A program made the translations under genes and the position numbers. 64,000 nt of DNA from Leucobacter exalbidus (GTDB lineage Bacteria; Actinomycetota; Actinomycetes; Actinomycetales; Microbacteriaceae). The stretch spans positions 186,001 through 250,000 of the forward strand of contig NZ_JAFIDA010000001.1 in the NCBI RefSeq assembly GCF_017834145.1, written 5' to 3'. Positions 1-8,385 of the stretch are shown in pieces. Under the pieces are notes generated by a model. The model saw only the letters and a program-made list of their open reading frames with translations. It made no database searches and had not been told where the DNA came from. The first letter of the stretch is position 1, and the number at the start of each line of letters is the position of its first letter.

Positions 1-366
1 AAAGTCGAGGGCGTCGCACGCGTCGACGATTGCGGTGGGCACGCGATCCCAGTGCAGGCCGACCGCGACGCCGAGCGCCGTGGTGCGCGAGTCGACCAGG
101 CGCTGCACATAGGCCATTGCATCGGCTGGTTCGGTCACCGCATCGAAGCGTGCGCCGGTGGTGAGGAGCACCGTGTGCGGGGTGAGAAACGGGGTCGGAT
201 CTTCGAGCTCGCTGACGTGCACCCACTGCACCGGAAGTGACGTGGTGTGCTCGGTGACCCCTGCGATTAACACCAGTCCCAGCTGGTATTCGTGGAGCAG
301 TTCACCCAGCTCAATGAGGGGGTGGCCGGGGGTGGCATGAGCGACCCCTGTGGTTGAATTCTGCAC
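1..366 (-). CDS. PucR-family transcriptional regulator, probably GabR-like (3' end outside window)
   Basis: Only the first 122 codons lie in the window. The translation has the PucR N-terminal signature: a hydrophobic LGLVLIAG strand, VHVSELEDPTPFL, then LLTTGARF. This is the ligand-sensing domain of PucR-type regulators, whose C-terminal helix-turn-helix lies beyond base 1. A GTG at 366 is the only plausible in-frame start after the upstream stop; no good ribosome binding site precedes it, so the start is uncertain. It is divergent from gabT across about 170 bp. In Corynebacterium the PucR-type GabR activates gabTDP from the same arrangement, so activation of the neighbouring gabTD genes in response to GABA is a reasonable inference. 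The identity of the ligand is not visible in the sequence. Confidence 0.75.
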   Translation of the reverse strand, partial: MQNSTTGVAHATPGHPLIELGELLHEYQLGLVLIAGVTEHTTSLPVQWVHVSELEDPTPFLTPHTVLLTTGARFDAVTEPADAMAYVQRLVDSRTTALGVAVGLHWDRVPTAIVDACDALDF

Positions 367-539
367 CGAAAAAGCCGCCCCGTCTGGTTCTGCCAAGCTG
401 TCGAAAGATTAGCCATACGTTCACCATTCTGGCACGTTTTGTTGCGGGGTGCAGGGGCTAGTCTGAAGTCAATCGGTTTCATTCCGCGCAAATGGGTGCG
501 CGGTTGACCGGGCCATTACTTTTAAGGAGATACAGCACC

Positions 540-1877
540 ATGGTCGACATCATCGGCGGTCCCTCGCTTCCTCAGGAGCGCAAGCTCGTCACCAGCATTC
601 CCGGCCCGAAGTCGCAGGAGCTGCTCGCCCGCAAGAACGCCGCTGTAGCCTCAGGCGTTGGCGTGGCCCTTCCCGTTTCGATCGTTGCAGCTGGCGGTGG
701 CGTCATGGTTGACGTTGACGGCAACTCGCTCATCGACCTCGGCTCAGGCATCGCCGTGACCGGCGTGGGCAACTCGTCGCCCGCCGTCGTTGAAGCCGTC
801 ATCAACCAGGTGCAGCAGTTCACGCACACCTGCTTCACGGTTACCCCCTACGAGGGCTACGTTGCTGTAGCTGAGAAGCTCAACGAGCTCGTTCCCGGTG
901 ACTTCGAGAAGCGCTCGGCACTGTTCAACTCGGGCGCTGAAGCCGTCGAGAACGCGATCAAGATCGCTCGCCACTTCACCAAGAAGCCTGCAGTGGTCGT
1001 CTTCGATCACTCGTACCACGGCCGCACCAACCTCACCATGGGCATGACCGCTAAGAACATGCCCTACAAGGATGGCTTTGGCCCCTTCGCTCCCGAGGTC
1101 TACCGCGTACCGGCTTCGTACCCGTACCGCGATGGCTTGACCGGCGCAGAGGCTGCCTCACAGGCAATCTCGCAGATCGAGAAGCAGGTCGGCGCGGGTA
1201 ACCTCGCAGCGATCATCATCGAGCCCATCCAGGGCGAGGGTGGCTTCATTGCTCCCGCTGAGGGCTTCCTCCCCGCGATCCAGAAGTGGTCGACAGAGAA
1301 CAACGTCGTGTTCATCCTCGACGAGGTGCAGACCGGCTTCGCTCGCACGGGCGATCTCTTCGCGGCAAACCACGAGGGCGTTGTCGCTGACATTGTCACC
1401 ACCGCAAAGGGCATCGCTGGCGGCCTGCCGCTGTCGGCTGTCACCGGTCGCGCTGACATCATGGATTCGGCTCACTCGGGTGGCCTCGGCGGCACCTACG
1501 CCGGTAGCCCCATCTCGTGTGCAGCTGCGCTCGCAACGATCGACACGTACGAGAAGGAAAACCTCGCAGAGCGCGCCCGCGAAATCGGCGCAATCATCAC
1601 CGAGTTCTTCACTGAGCTGCAGAAGACCGACGACCGCATCGGCGACATCCGTGGCCGCGGCGCCATGATGGCTGTCGAGTTCGTTGAGTCGGGCTCGAAG
1701 AAGGCAAACGCTGCCCTCACCGGCGCGATCGCCTCGCACGCTGCAAACGAAGCAGTCATTCTGCTCACCTGCGGCACCTACGGCAACGTCGTGCGCTTCC
1801 TCCCGCCGCTGTCGATCTCTGACGAGCTGCTGCGCGAGGGCCTGCAGGTCATCGCAGACGCACTGGCCGCCAACTAA
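540..1877 (+). CDS. gabT: 4-aminobutyrate aminotransferase
   Basis: A 445-residue class III aminotransferase of the usual GabT length. It transfers the amino group of GABA to 2-oxoglutarate, giving succinate semialdehyde and glutamate, and needs pyridoxal phosphate. Visible hallmarks are FNSGAEAVENAIKIAR (cofactor phosphate loop), the DHSYHGRT segment, EPIQGEGGF, the ILDEVQTGFARTG motif with the cofactor-binding Asp, and the Schiff-base lysine at about residue 290 in TAKGIAGGLP. The ATG at 540 is chosen because AAGGAGA stands 9 nt before it; an in-frame ATG at 492 lacks such a site. It is followed by a strong hairpin and then gabD on the same strand, so the pair forms the two-step GABA-to-succinate route in the cytoplasm. 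Confidence 0.93.
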   Translation: MVDIIGGPSLPQERKLVTSIPGPKSQELLARKNAAVASGVGVALPVSIVAAGGGVMVDVDGNSLIDLGSGIAVTGVGNSSPAVVEAVINQVQQFTHTCFTVTPYEGYVAVAEKLNELVPGDFEKRSALFNSGAEAVENAIKIARHFTKKPAVVVFDHSYHGRTNLTMGMTAKNMPYKDGFGPFAPEVYRVPASYPYRDGLTGAEAASQAISQIEKQVGAGNLAAIIIEPIQGEGGFIAPAEGFLPAIQKWSTENNVVFILDEVQTGFARTGDLFAANHEGVVADIVTTAKGIAGGLPLSAVTGRADIMDSAHSGGLGGTYAGSPISCAAALATIDTYEKENLAERAREIGAIITEFFTELQKTDDRIGDIRGRGAMMAVEFVESGSKKANAALTGAIASHAANEAVILLTCGTYGNVVRFLPPLSISDELLREGLQVIADALAAN

Positions 1878-1886
1878 CACTGGCGT

Positions 1887-1927
1887 GGGTGACGTGGAGG
1901 GCTGCTCAGCATCCCTCCACGTCACCC
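1887..1927 (+). terminator. Hairpin terminator or attenuator after gabT
   Basis: Perfect 15-bp stem (arms 1887-1901 and 1913-1927, beginning GGGTGACG) with an 11-nt loop, 9 nt after the gabT stop. The run of T after it is weak. The rest of the 215-bp gap before gabD holds a second small perfect hairpin at 2001-2020 (8-bp arms, 4-nt loop). gabD is therefore either read through this structure or has its own promoter. Confidence 0.75.
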
Positions 1928-2092
1928 GTTATTATGGGGGCGCGGGTCTACCGCGGTTGCCCCACCCTGTGGTCGACCGCGCACCCGCAGTCGCCCGTCA
2001 TCTTGCGCTCGCGCGCAAGACCCATTCACGTTTCAGCTAGTTTCTGGCCTGCGTTGCGGGGCAGAAGGCAACTAGAAATTTAAGGACACATC

Positions 2093-3562
2093 ATGGCATT
2101 GAAGCCCAACGAGCAGGCACTGCTCGACAGCGTTCAGAATGGCCTCGGCATCGGCGGCACCTGGGAGCCCTCGACCTCGGGCGCTACGTTTGACGTGCAG
2201 GATCCGGCCACAGGCGAAACCATCAAGTCGATTGCCGACGCAACGGTCGAAGATGCCGTACGCGCCCTTGACGCTGCTGTCGGTGCACAGGCCGCATGGG
2301 CAGGTACCTCGAGCCGCGAGCGCTCGAACATTTTGCGCCGCGCTTACGACCTGTTGATGGAGCGCAAGGAAGACTTCGCGCTGCTCATGAGCATGGAGAT
2401 GGGTAAGCCCATCGCTGAAGCCCGCGGTGAAGTAAACTATGGTGGCGAGTTCCTGCGTTGGTTCTCTGAAGAAGCCGTGCGCGTTCCCGGTGACTTCCGC
2501 CAGAACCCCGAGGGCACCGGTAACATTTTGGTGTCGCAGATTCCCGTGGGTCCCTGTTACTTCATCACTCCCTGGAATTTCCCCCTCGCGATGGCGACCC
2601 GCAAGATCGCTCCGGCGCTTGCTGCCGGTTGCACCGTTGTGATCAAGCCCGCAGCGCTCACCCCGCTGACGACCATCTTCTTCGCGCAGCTGCTCGAAGA
2701 AGCTGGCCTGCCCGCCGGCGTCGTGAACGTGGTCGCGACGTCGAAGTCGAGCGCACAGTCGAGCGCCCTGCTCTCTGACAAGCGCCTGCGCAAGCTCAGC
2801 TTCACCGGCTCGACCCCCGTGGGTGTCAAGCTGCTCGAGGCTGCGGCACAGAACGTGCTGCGCACCTCGATGGAGCTCGGCGGCAACGCCCCGCTCATCG
2901 TGTTCGAAGATGCAGATCTCGACCGCGCAGTTGAGGGCGCCATGCTGGCGAAGTTCCGCAATGTCGGCCAGGCCTGCACCGCCGCCAACCGCGTCATCGT
3001 GCACGAGTCGGTCGCTGATGAGTTCGCGGCACGCATCGCGGCTCGCGTCAACGAGTTCACGGTGGGCCGCGGCGCTGAAGAGGGCTTTGACATCGGCGCG
3101 CTCGTTGACGGCAAGGCTGTCGTCAACACGGCACGTCTCGTCGAAGACGCTGTTGCTACCGGCGCGACCATCGTCACCGGTGGCGAAGCGATCGAGGGCG
3201 TGGGCAACTTCTTCCAGCCCACCGTCGTTGATCACCTGACCCCGCAGTCAGCGATCATGCGCGAAGAGATCTTCGGGCCGCTGCTGGGCATCATCCGCTT
3301 CTCGACCGAGGACGAGGCTGTCGAGATCGCGAACAACACCGAGTACGGTCTCGTGAGCTACGTCTTCACCGAGAACATTCACCGCGGTCAGCGCATGATC
3401 GAGAAGCTCGAGAGCGGCATGATGGGCCTGAACACCGGCCTCGTGTCGAACGCTGCGGCACCGTTTGGTGGCCTGAAGCAGTCGGGTCTCGGTCGCGAGG
3501 GCGGCTTCGAAGGTATCCACGAGTTCCTCTCGTCGAAGTACACCCTGCTGCCGCGTTCATAA
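2093..3562 (+). CDS. gabD: Succinate-semialdehyde dehydrogenase, NAD(P)-dependent
   Basis: A 489-residue aldehyde dehydrogenase of full length. It oxidises succinate semialdehyde from GabT to succinate, feeding the TCA cycle. The family marks are all present: FITPWNFPLAMATRK (substrate and cofactor pocket), FTGSTPVGVKL, the general-base Glu at about residue 261 in MELGGNAPL, the catalytic Cys at about 295 in GQACTAANR, and REEIFGPLLG. The end GLKQSGLGREGG is typical of the GabD branch. ATG at 2093 is preceded by TAAGGACA. It lies downstream of gabT on the same strand. NADP preference is usual for GabD but cannot be read off with certainty here. Confidence 0.92.
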   Translation: MALKPNEQALLDSVQNGLGIGGTWEPSTSGATFDVQDPATGETIKSIADATVEDAVRALDAAVGAQAAWAGTSSRERSNILRRAYDLLMERKEDFALLMSMEMGKPIAEARGEVNYGGEFLRWFSEEAVRVPGDFRQNPEGTGNILVSQIPVGPCYFITPWNFPLAMATRKIAPALAAGCTVVIKPAALTPLTTIFFAQLLEEAGLPAGVVNVVATSKSSAQSSALLSDKRLRKLSFTGSTPVGVKLLEAAAQNVLRTSMELGGNAPLIVFEDADLDRAVEGAMLAKFRNVGQACTAANRVIVHESVADEFAARIAARVNEFTVGRGAEEGFDIGALVDGKAVVNTARLVEDAVATGATIVTGGEAIEGVGNFFQPTVVDHLTPQSAIMREEIFGPLLGIIRFSTEDEAVEIANNTEYGLVSYVFTENIHRGQRMIEKLESGMMGLNTGLVSNAAAPFGGLKQSGLGREGGFEGIHEFLSSKYTLLPRS

Positions 3563-3579
3563 CTGACGCTGCACGATAG

Positions 3580-3623
3580 CCGCGGGCGTCGCGCCTCCCG
3601 AAAGGGAAGCGCGGCGCCCGCGG
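3580..3623. terminator. Bidirectional terminator between gabD and hipA
   Basis: Long GC-rich hairpin: outer arms CCGCGGGCG (3580-3588) and CGCCCGCGG (3615-3623) around an inner CCTCCC-GAAA-GGG stem, followed by TTT. It sits between the convergent genes gabD and hipA. Confidence 0.8.
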
Positions 3624-3650
3624 TTTACCTTGCCACATACGGGGCAGGGG

Positions 3651-4994
3651 CTAATCCAGGAGATCCAAGCCGAGGTCGAGCTCGAGCCCAAGGTCTCGCG
3701 TGCTCAGCGGTGTTGCTGACTCATGGTCGCCTCTGCGCAGCGCGACCGGCTTGGGAGATAGCGCCATGTCTATCGTGGCGGGCTGCTGAACGCTGAGATG
3801 GCGAGTGGTTGATGCCACCAAGCGGTCCCACTGCGCCAGCATGCGTCCGCTCACGCCTGCGGCTCGGAAGATGTCATGCCCTTGATCTGCGACGGTGGTA
3901 TAGGTGCTGCGGGCGAGCGCAACGATACGGTCTTCGTCGAGCATGTTTGCCCGGGCCAGTTTTGCCCAGTGTGCTGCCTGCACCTCAGGTGACCGCTCAG
4001 CCCCGCCAATTTTCATTGCGAGCTTATCTTCGTCGTACTTCGGCCAGATGGTGGTAGGTATCGCGTCGTACAGGGGCGCAACGCGAACACCGCCATCCAA
4101 GAAGACGGAATAGTTTTTGCCGTGCGCATCAGAATTACCGATAGCGGTGTTGAAGATCAGCATGTGTGCGAGCTGGTATTGGCTCTCTTCATCAGAGTGT
4201 TCTCGCAGCGTGCTGAAGAGATGCGCCGCGCTCATGCCGTATTTCTGCCCGGGATCGCGGCCCGCGGCTTGAGCAAAATCTTCGGTGTGGATCCTGGTGA
4301 CCACTCCGTCGGTGATGCGTCGGTCGAAGCGCTCCACCACGTAGGTGTGCTGCCCCAGGATGTGCACGCCCGAAGCTTTGGGGGCACTGATCCCGGCGGC
4401 TCGAGCGAGGGCCAGGGAGCCTGCTTCGAACTCCGGGGCGCTCTCCACATCGTGGAAAGCCGGCTTGAAGATGTGGGTGGAGGGGAGAACGGCGGAAGAC
4501 CAGAACCAGGTTTCGTCTACCTGCGTGAGGGTGAACTTTCCTTGCGCACCGGCTAGGGACATGCGCACCTTGCCGATGTGTTCCGGCGCGATCCAGGCAT
4601 CTCTGTCGTCCATGAGTGATGCGATGCGGTCCGCGATCTCGTCGCTGGAGGCGAGGCGCGCAGCGCTTGTCCCGAGTCCCAGGCCGGATCCCTCAGGAAG
4701 CAAGCTGAGCGCACCGGCAACGTCCTCGCCGGTGTGCTTGAGGAGATCGAATGGATGGTCTGCCGTGTTGAGATGTCGTGCCCATCGGGCGCGTACCCCG
4801 TCATTGTCAGGCAGAAGATTTCGTAGGAAGTTCTCCGCAGCGCGCTTCGTGTGAGCGCCGTGCCTGGGAAGAGACAGCGAGATTGGTGTCTCTGGGGCAT
4901 CTGCGTTGTAAACGAAGTTTATGCGTCCGTCGCTTTCGCGTATGAACAGCCCAATATGTGTACCATTTTTGAAGACTTCAAGAGCTTCAGGCAT
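3651..4994 (-). CDS. hipA: HipA-type serine/threonine kinase toxin
   Basis: A 447-residue HipA kinase. HipA toxins phosphorylate translation factors (glutamyl-tRNA synthetase in E. coli) and cause growth arrest. Visible motifs are the N-terminal HipA domain ending GEDVAGALS (about residues 89-97), the nucleotide loop SLAGAQGK (146-153), the ATP lysine in HIFKP (about 177), the catalytic-loop Asp in GNSDAHGKN (about 289) and the metal Asp in PLYDAIP (about 310). All key residues are kept, so the toxin looks intact. ATG 4994 overlaps the hipB stop by 8 bp; a second ATG at 5003 is possible, but the upstream GGAG is better spaced for 4994. It is coupled to hipB in one transcript, as in classical hipBA operons. 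Confidence 0.88.
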   Translation of the reverse strand: MPEALEVFKNGTHIGLFIRESDGRINFVYNADAPETPISLSLPRHGAHTKRAAENFLRNLLPDNDGVRARWARHLNTADHPFDLLKHTGEDVAGALSLLPEGSGLGLGTSAARLASSDEIADRIASLMDDRDAWIAPEHIGKVRMSLAGAQGKFTLTQVDETWFWSSAVLPSTHIFKPAFHDVESAPEFEAGSLALARAAGISAPKASGVHILGQHTYVVERFDRRITDGVVTRIHTEDFAQAAGRDPGQKYGMSAAHLFSTLREHSDEESQYQLAHMLIFNTAIGNSDAHGKNYSVFLDGGVRVAPLYDAIPTTIWPKYDEDKLAMKIGGAERSPEVQAAHWAKLARANMLDEDRIVALARSTYTTVADQGHDIFRAAGVSGRMLAQWDRLVASTTRHLSVQQPATIDMALSPKPVALRRGDHESATPLSTRDLGLELDLGLDLLD

Positions 4995-5268
4995 GCTGCA
5001 CATACTCCGGTCTGAGCGTCCCGTCGGCCGCGAATGCATCGGGGTGGGTTGCGGGCACTGCGCGCGGATTGAGTCCGAGAGCTTTGAGCGCGATCACTGC
5101 GCGTCCCACCTCGGCGCGGGGGCGGCCTGCCTCAACGTCGACGATGTAGTCAAGCGGAATGTTGGCCTTGGCGGCGAGCTGTTCCTGCGTAATTCCCGCT
5201 TCGGCGCGCGCCTCTTTCATCACGCGTGCAAGACGCGCGACGGAGTGAATAAATGGCCGCTGCTCCAT
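4987..5268 (-). CDS. hipB: HipB-type XRE-family antitoxin and autorepressor
   Basis: A 93-residue protein with one XRE/Cro helix-turn-helix: EAGITQEQLAAKANI, then VDVEAGRPRAEVGRAVIAL at about residues 17-60. HipB proteins bind operators in their own promoter and neutralise HipA. Its stop overlaps hipA by 8 bp, which is typical of coupled antitoxin-toxin pairs. Before the ATG at 5268 there is no Shine-Dalgarno sequence; instead a TAGTAT box lies exactly 6 nt upstream, suggesting a leaderless message. The C-terminal tail (DGTLRPEYVQHA) is short and has no recognised domain. Confidence 0.87.
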   Translation of the reverse strand: MEQRPFIHSVARLARVMKEARAEAGITQEQLAAKANIPLDYIVDVEAGRPRAEVGRAVIALKALGLNPRAVPATHPDAFAADGTLRPEYVQHA

Positions 5269-5274
5269 GCCTGA

Positions 5275-5280
5275 ATACTA
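5275..5280 (-). promoter_or_regulatory. Candidate -10 box for a leaderless hipBA message
   Basis: Reads TAGTAT on the minus strand, followed by 6 nt and the hipB ATG at 5268. At this distance transcription would start on or next to the start codon. Confidence 0.5.
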
Positions 5281-5430
5281 ACTCATTGGCATGTTTGACT
5301 GGATTTCACACCGGGCTTTACCGCGCGGCAACGCGCTGTTGACGGGATGAACTCACCGCGAATCTCACCCGCCGAAACGACGCCCTGCGTGATGCAGGAT
5401 GCCTGTTTGACGAGCTTTTATACATTTGTG

Positions 5431-5458
5431 TTGAAACGTCGTAGGGCTCACATAGACT
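5431..5458 (+). promoter_or_regulatory. Sigma-70-type promoter for the large membrane protein gene
   Basis: TTGAAA (5431-5436), a 16-bp spacer, then TAGACT (5453-5458), about 57 nt before the ATG at 5515. The leader ends in AGGAG, 5 nt from the start. The rest of the 5269-5514 gap shows nothing else recognisable. Confidence 0.6.
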
Positions 5459-5514
5459 ATTTGGAGACTACGAGCGGGTAAGGCCTGTTCGTTGAAGCCA
5501 ACACAGGAGCCCCG

Positions 5515-8349
5515 ATGCCGAAGCCCCCGACACCGAACCCCGCCTGGGATGCCAGTGGTGCTGGCGTTCCGACCGACGCCTCAGCTGAACAGCTTGCCGG
5601 GCTCGCCGCGAATCGACCCGATCTGTGGGCACAGATCTCTGCGCATCCCAACTGCTATGACGGGCTGCGCGACTGGATTGCCGATAACGGCGGGGCATCA
5701 CAGCGCGTCGATCAGTCGTTTGATGCCACGATGACCGCCGCGAGCTATGATGAAGAGACCCGCACGGTCGCGGCCCGCGCAGACGAGCAGACGATCGTCG
5801 CGCGCGACTTTGAGGCCACAATCGTTGCCGCAGCTCCGGATCCCGACAACGCCGACGCCCCCACCGAAGTCGCGGCACCCGACCCGGTGATCCCGGCAGC
5901 TCCTCCCGCCCCCGCGATCACACTGATGGCGCCCCCTGCCGGGCTGCCCATGGCGCCGCCTTCTGGCGCTCCCATGGCACCCCCTTCGGGTACCCCGATG
6001 CCCGAGCCCCAGCTGCCCCCGCCCTCGCTGCAGATGCCGCCCCCGATGGCGGCGATGCCGCCCGCAGGAGTAATGCCCGCGGCCGAACCGCTGCCTCCGA
6101 TGGGGCACCCGGCCCCGCCAGCTGGCGCTGCCGCCGAGCAGCCGAAGCGAAAGAAGCGCAAGGGCGCCGCGTGGCTCGCCGCGGGGATCTGCGCCGCCCT
6201 CGTGGCCGCGGGTGGCGTGGCACTCGCAGTGACTGGCACCTGGCCCTTTGGGCAAGACAGCGGCGGCTCAGCCGCTGCTGAGGTCGAAGACACCGGCACG
6301 ATCGCCGAGGGCGACCGCTTTCTGAACGGCCTCGAAGCCAAATGGAGCATCGAGGGCGGTGACATTGGCGCCTCGGCGAGCGTGAGCGGCTACCTGCCCC
6401 GCATGCAGGGCCCGATTAACGTCGCCGAGCGCAAAGATCAGCCAGTGCAGCTTGCCACCGGTACGCTCGTGAGCTTCGTGCCCTCGGCCAATCACAGTAA
6501 CAAGCCGGTGAGCTGGGCCTTTATCGATGGTGACACCGGTGCGGTGGCCTGGACCGAAGATGGCCTGGGCCGCCCCGACTCCTGTGTACTCAACGATGAT
6601 CACACCGAAGGTGTGTGCGCCACCTCAGAGGCCCAGGTGGTGGGCTTTAACGCGGCCGGGCTGACCTTCCGTGTGCCCAGTGAGCTGGGGGTGGTGCAGC
6701 GATTCGGTGACGAACTGCGTGTGCTTGAGCCCGCAGCCATTGTGTCGCGCTCAATGACAGGAAAAGAGCTTGCCTCTGAGCCGGTTTCTGGCGAAGCCGG
6801 GTGGAACGTGAATAACGCCAGCAACCCCGACTGCGTGTGGCTCGCGGGCGGTGACACCGTGTCATACGCGGGCGACGGCTGCTCAGCCCCCGACGACGAA
6901 GTACTCGTCAAGTCGACCACCTTTACCTGGGATATCGCGGGCACCGACAAGCCCGTGATTCTGATCGACGATGCCCAGTCCCTGCGTGCCTTCGATGCCG
7001 AGAGTCGCAAGAAGCTGTGGACCATCGACGGTGCGCTGCCCGGCTGGTACCAGGCCCCCCAGATCGTTGAGCGTGAGTCGGGCGACGGCGTGCTGGTGTG
7101 GAAGGAAGCGGCCGCGAAGTTCGCAGTGGTTGATCTGCGCACAGGCACCGAGACGGTGGTGGACACCAATGTGTCTGACCGAAACATTGCGGTGTCTGGC
7201 GGGCAGGTGCTTGCATTCAGCGGTCCCACAGATCAGGCGCTCTCAGAGGTGGCGATCTTCGACGGTGAAACCGGCGCCGAGGTGTACACGGGCTCGTTCG
7301 CTGAAGTCACCGATGTGGCTGAGGTGATCGGCGGCCCGGCAGGGGTGATCTTCTCGCACTACTACTGCACCGACTGCTCCACAGCCGAGGGATCCCACCG
7401 GCTCGACAGCTACACATTTATGGGGGCAGTGCAGGGCGCCACAGCGGCCGGCACCGCGGCGACAGGAGCCTCACTGCCCGGCTCAATCACAGAGGAATGC
7501 CCCGCCAAAACCGACACATACGCCTGGGCCGAGTTCGTAGACGGCTGGGTGCTCGTGTGCGGGCTGTCGCAGTCTGAGCCGACGTTTATGGCCTACCAAG
7601 AGGCCGGCTCCTCAAACGTGCAGTACTCAGTAGGCGCGACCAACCCCACCAGCGCTGATGCGAAGGCTGCTGTCGACTGGGATGCCGGGCTGTCACGGTA
7701 CACGGGCGAGATGGCGAACGGCGATCACATCACGCTCGACTACGAAATCGGCACGATGGTGCGGCGTGACTCGGCCAACCACAAGACTCTCGACCAGCAA
7801 CGCTTCGTGCAGTACGTGTTCGTGCCCATGGGAGAGAGCGTACGTACGGTGCAAGAAACATCGCAGCAAGACGGTGCCTTCAACGTGCAGGCCCCCGAAG
7901 ACACCGCCCAAGACCAGGTGCGGTACATGATCGAGGTGCTCGAAAAGGCGTACTCGGGGCGTGCCCTGTTGAAGGATGCGCTACCCAAGCTGCAGTACTG
8001 CACGGCGTCAGCGGGCGGCTATTCAGACACCGTTTCGGCGATGGAAGCTGTGCGCGATAACCGGTCTGAGCTATTGAGCGCGCTCGACGCGATGCCGGTC
8101 GACAAGATTCCTGACGGGAACGCCCTGCTCGACGACCTCTACGAGGCGATTGAGGCCTCGCACCGGGCGAACGTCGAGTACGTGGCCTGGGCCGAGGCGG
8201 CGAACGCCTCGGGTTGTGCGTCGTTGTCGAGCGCCGGTGAGGCTGCGGCGAAGGCCTCAGACGCACCTAAGGAGCGGTTTGCATCGCGCTGGAACCGCTC
8301 CGTGGCCCCCACGTATGGGGTGCGCACGTTCGACGCCTGGTACATCTAA
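5515..8349 (+). CDS. Large single-pass membrane protein with LRV-like N-terminus and propeller-like outer domain
   Basis: This is a 944-residue protein of unknown function. Residues 20-60 (SAEQLAGLAANRPDLWAQIS and on) resemble the variant leucine-rich repeat found at the N-terminus of actinobacterial membrane proteins. Residues about 130-205 form a Pro/Met-rich linker with repeated APPSGxPM units, then a KRKKRKGAAW stop-transfer patch and one membrane segment at about 219-240. The remaining 700 residues should be outside the cell. They contain repeated W/D/G strands (LWTIDGALPGWYQAP and similar) suggesting a PQQ-like beta-propeller, and several cysteine pairs such as YYCTDCS. AGGAG precedes the ATG at 5515. 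A structural or sensing role at the envelope is a guess. The gene stands alone between hipBA and rsmD. Confidence 0.7.
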   Translation: MPKPPTPNPAWDASGAGVPTDASAEQLAGLAANRPDLWAQISAHPNCYDGLRDWIADNGGASQRVDQSFDATMTAASYDEETRTVAARADEQTIVARDFEATIVAAAPDPDNADAPTEVAAPDPVIPAAPPAPAITLMAPPAGLPMAPPSGAPMAPPSGTPMPEPQLPPPSLQMPPPMAAMPPAGVMPAAEPLPPMGHPAPPAGAAAEQPKRKKRKGAAWLAAGICAALVAAGGVALAVTGTWPFGQDSGGSAAAEVEDTGTIAEGDRFLNGLEAKWSIEGGDIGASASVSGYLPRMQGPINVAERKDQPVQLATGTLVSFVPSANHSNKPVSWAFIDGDTGAVAWTEDGLGRPDSCVLNDDHTEGVCATSEAQVVGFNAAGLTFRVPSELGVVQRFGDELRVLEPAAIVSRSMTGKELASEPVSGEAGWNVNNASNPDCVWLAGGDTVSYAGDGCSAPDDEVLVKSTTFTWDIAGTDKPVILIDDAQSLRAFDAESRKKLWTIDGALPGWYQAPQIVERESGDGVLVWKEAAAKFAVVDLRTGTETVVDTNVSDRNIAVSGGQVLAFSGPTDQALSEVAIFDGETGAEVYTGSFAEVTDVAEVIGGPAGVIFSHYYCTDCSTAEGSHRLDSYTFMGAVQGATAAGTAATGASLPGSITEECPAKTDTYAWAEFVDGWVLVCGLSQSEPTFMAYQEAGSSNVQYSVGATNPTSADAKAAVDWDAGLSRYTGEMANGDHITLDYEIGTMVRRDSANHKTLDQQRFVQYVFVPMGESVRTVQETSQQDGAFNVQAPEDTAQDQVRYMIEVLEKAYSGRALLKDALPKLQYCTASAGGYSDTVSAMEAVRDNRSELLSALDAMPVDKIPDGNALLDDLYEAIEASHRANVEYVAWAEAANASGCASLSSAGEAAAKASDAPKERFASRWNRSVAPTYGVRTFDAWYI

Positions 8350-8360
8350 CGGCCCGGTAG

Positions 8361-8385
8361 AGCCCACGCAGTTACTGCGTGGGCT
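8361..8385. terminator. Hairpin overlapping the rsmD stop codon
   Basis: Perfect 10-bp stem, AGCCCACGCA (8361-8370) and its complement (8376-8385), with a 5-nt loop that contains the rsmD stop codon (8372-8374, minus strand). It lies just after the stop of the convergent membrane protein gene and can serve both. Confidence 0.7.

Noticed and set aside
2072-3235. 387-codon open frame on the minus strand opposite gabD
   Set aside because: It is an antisense shadow: no domain, low-complexity composition and complete overlap with an intact gabD.
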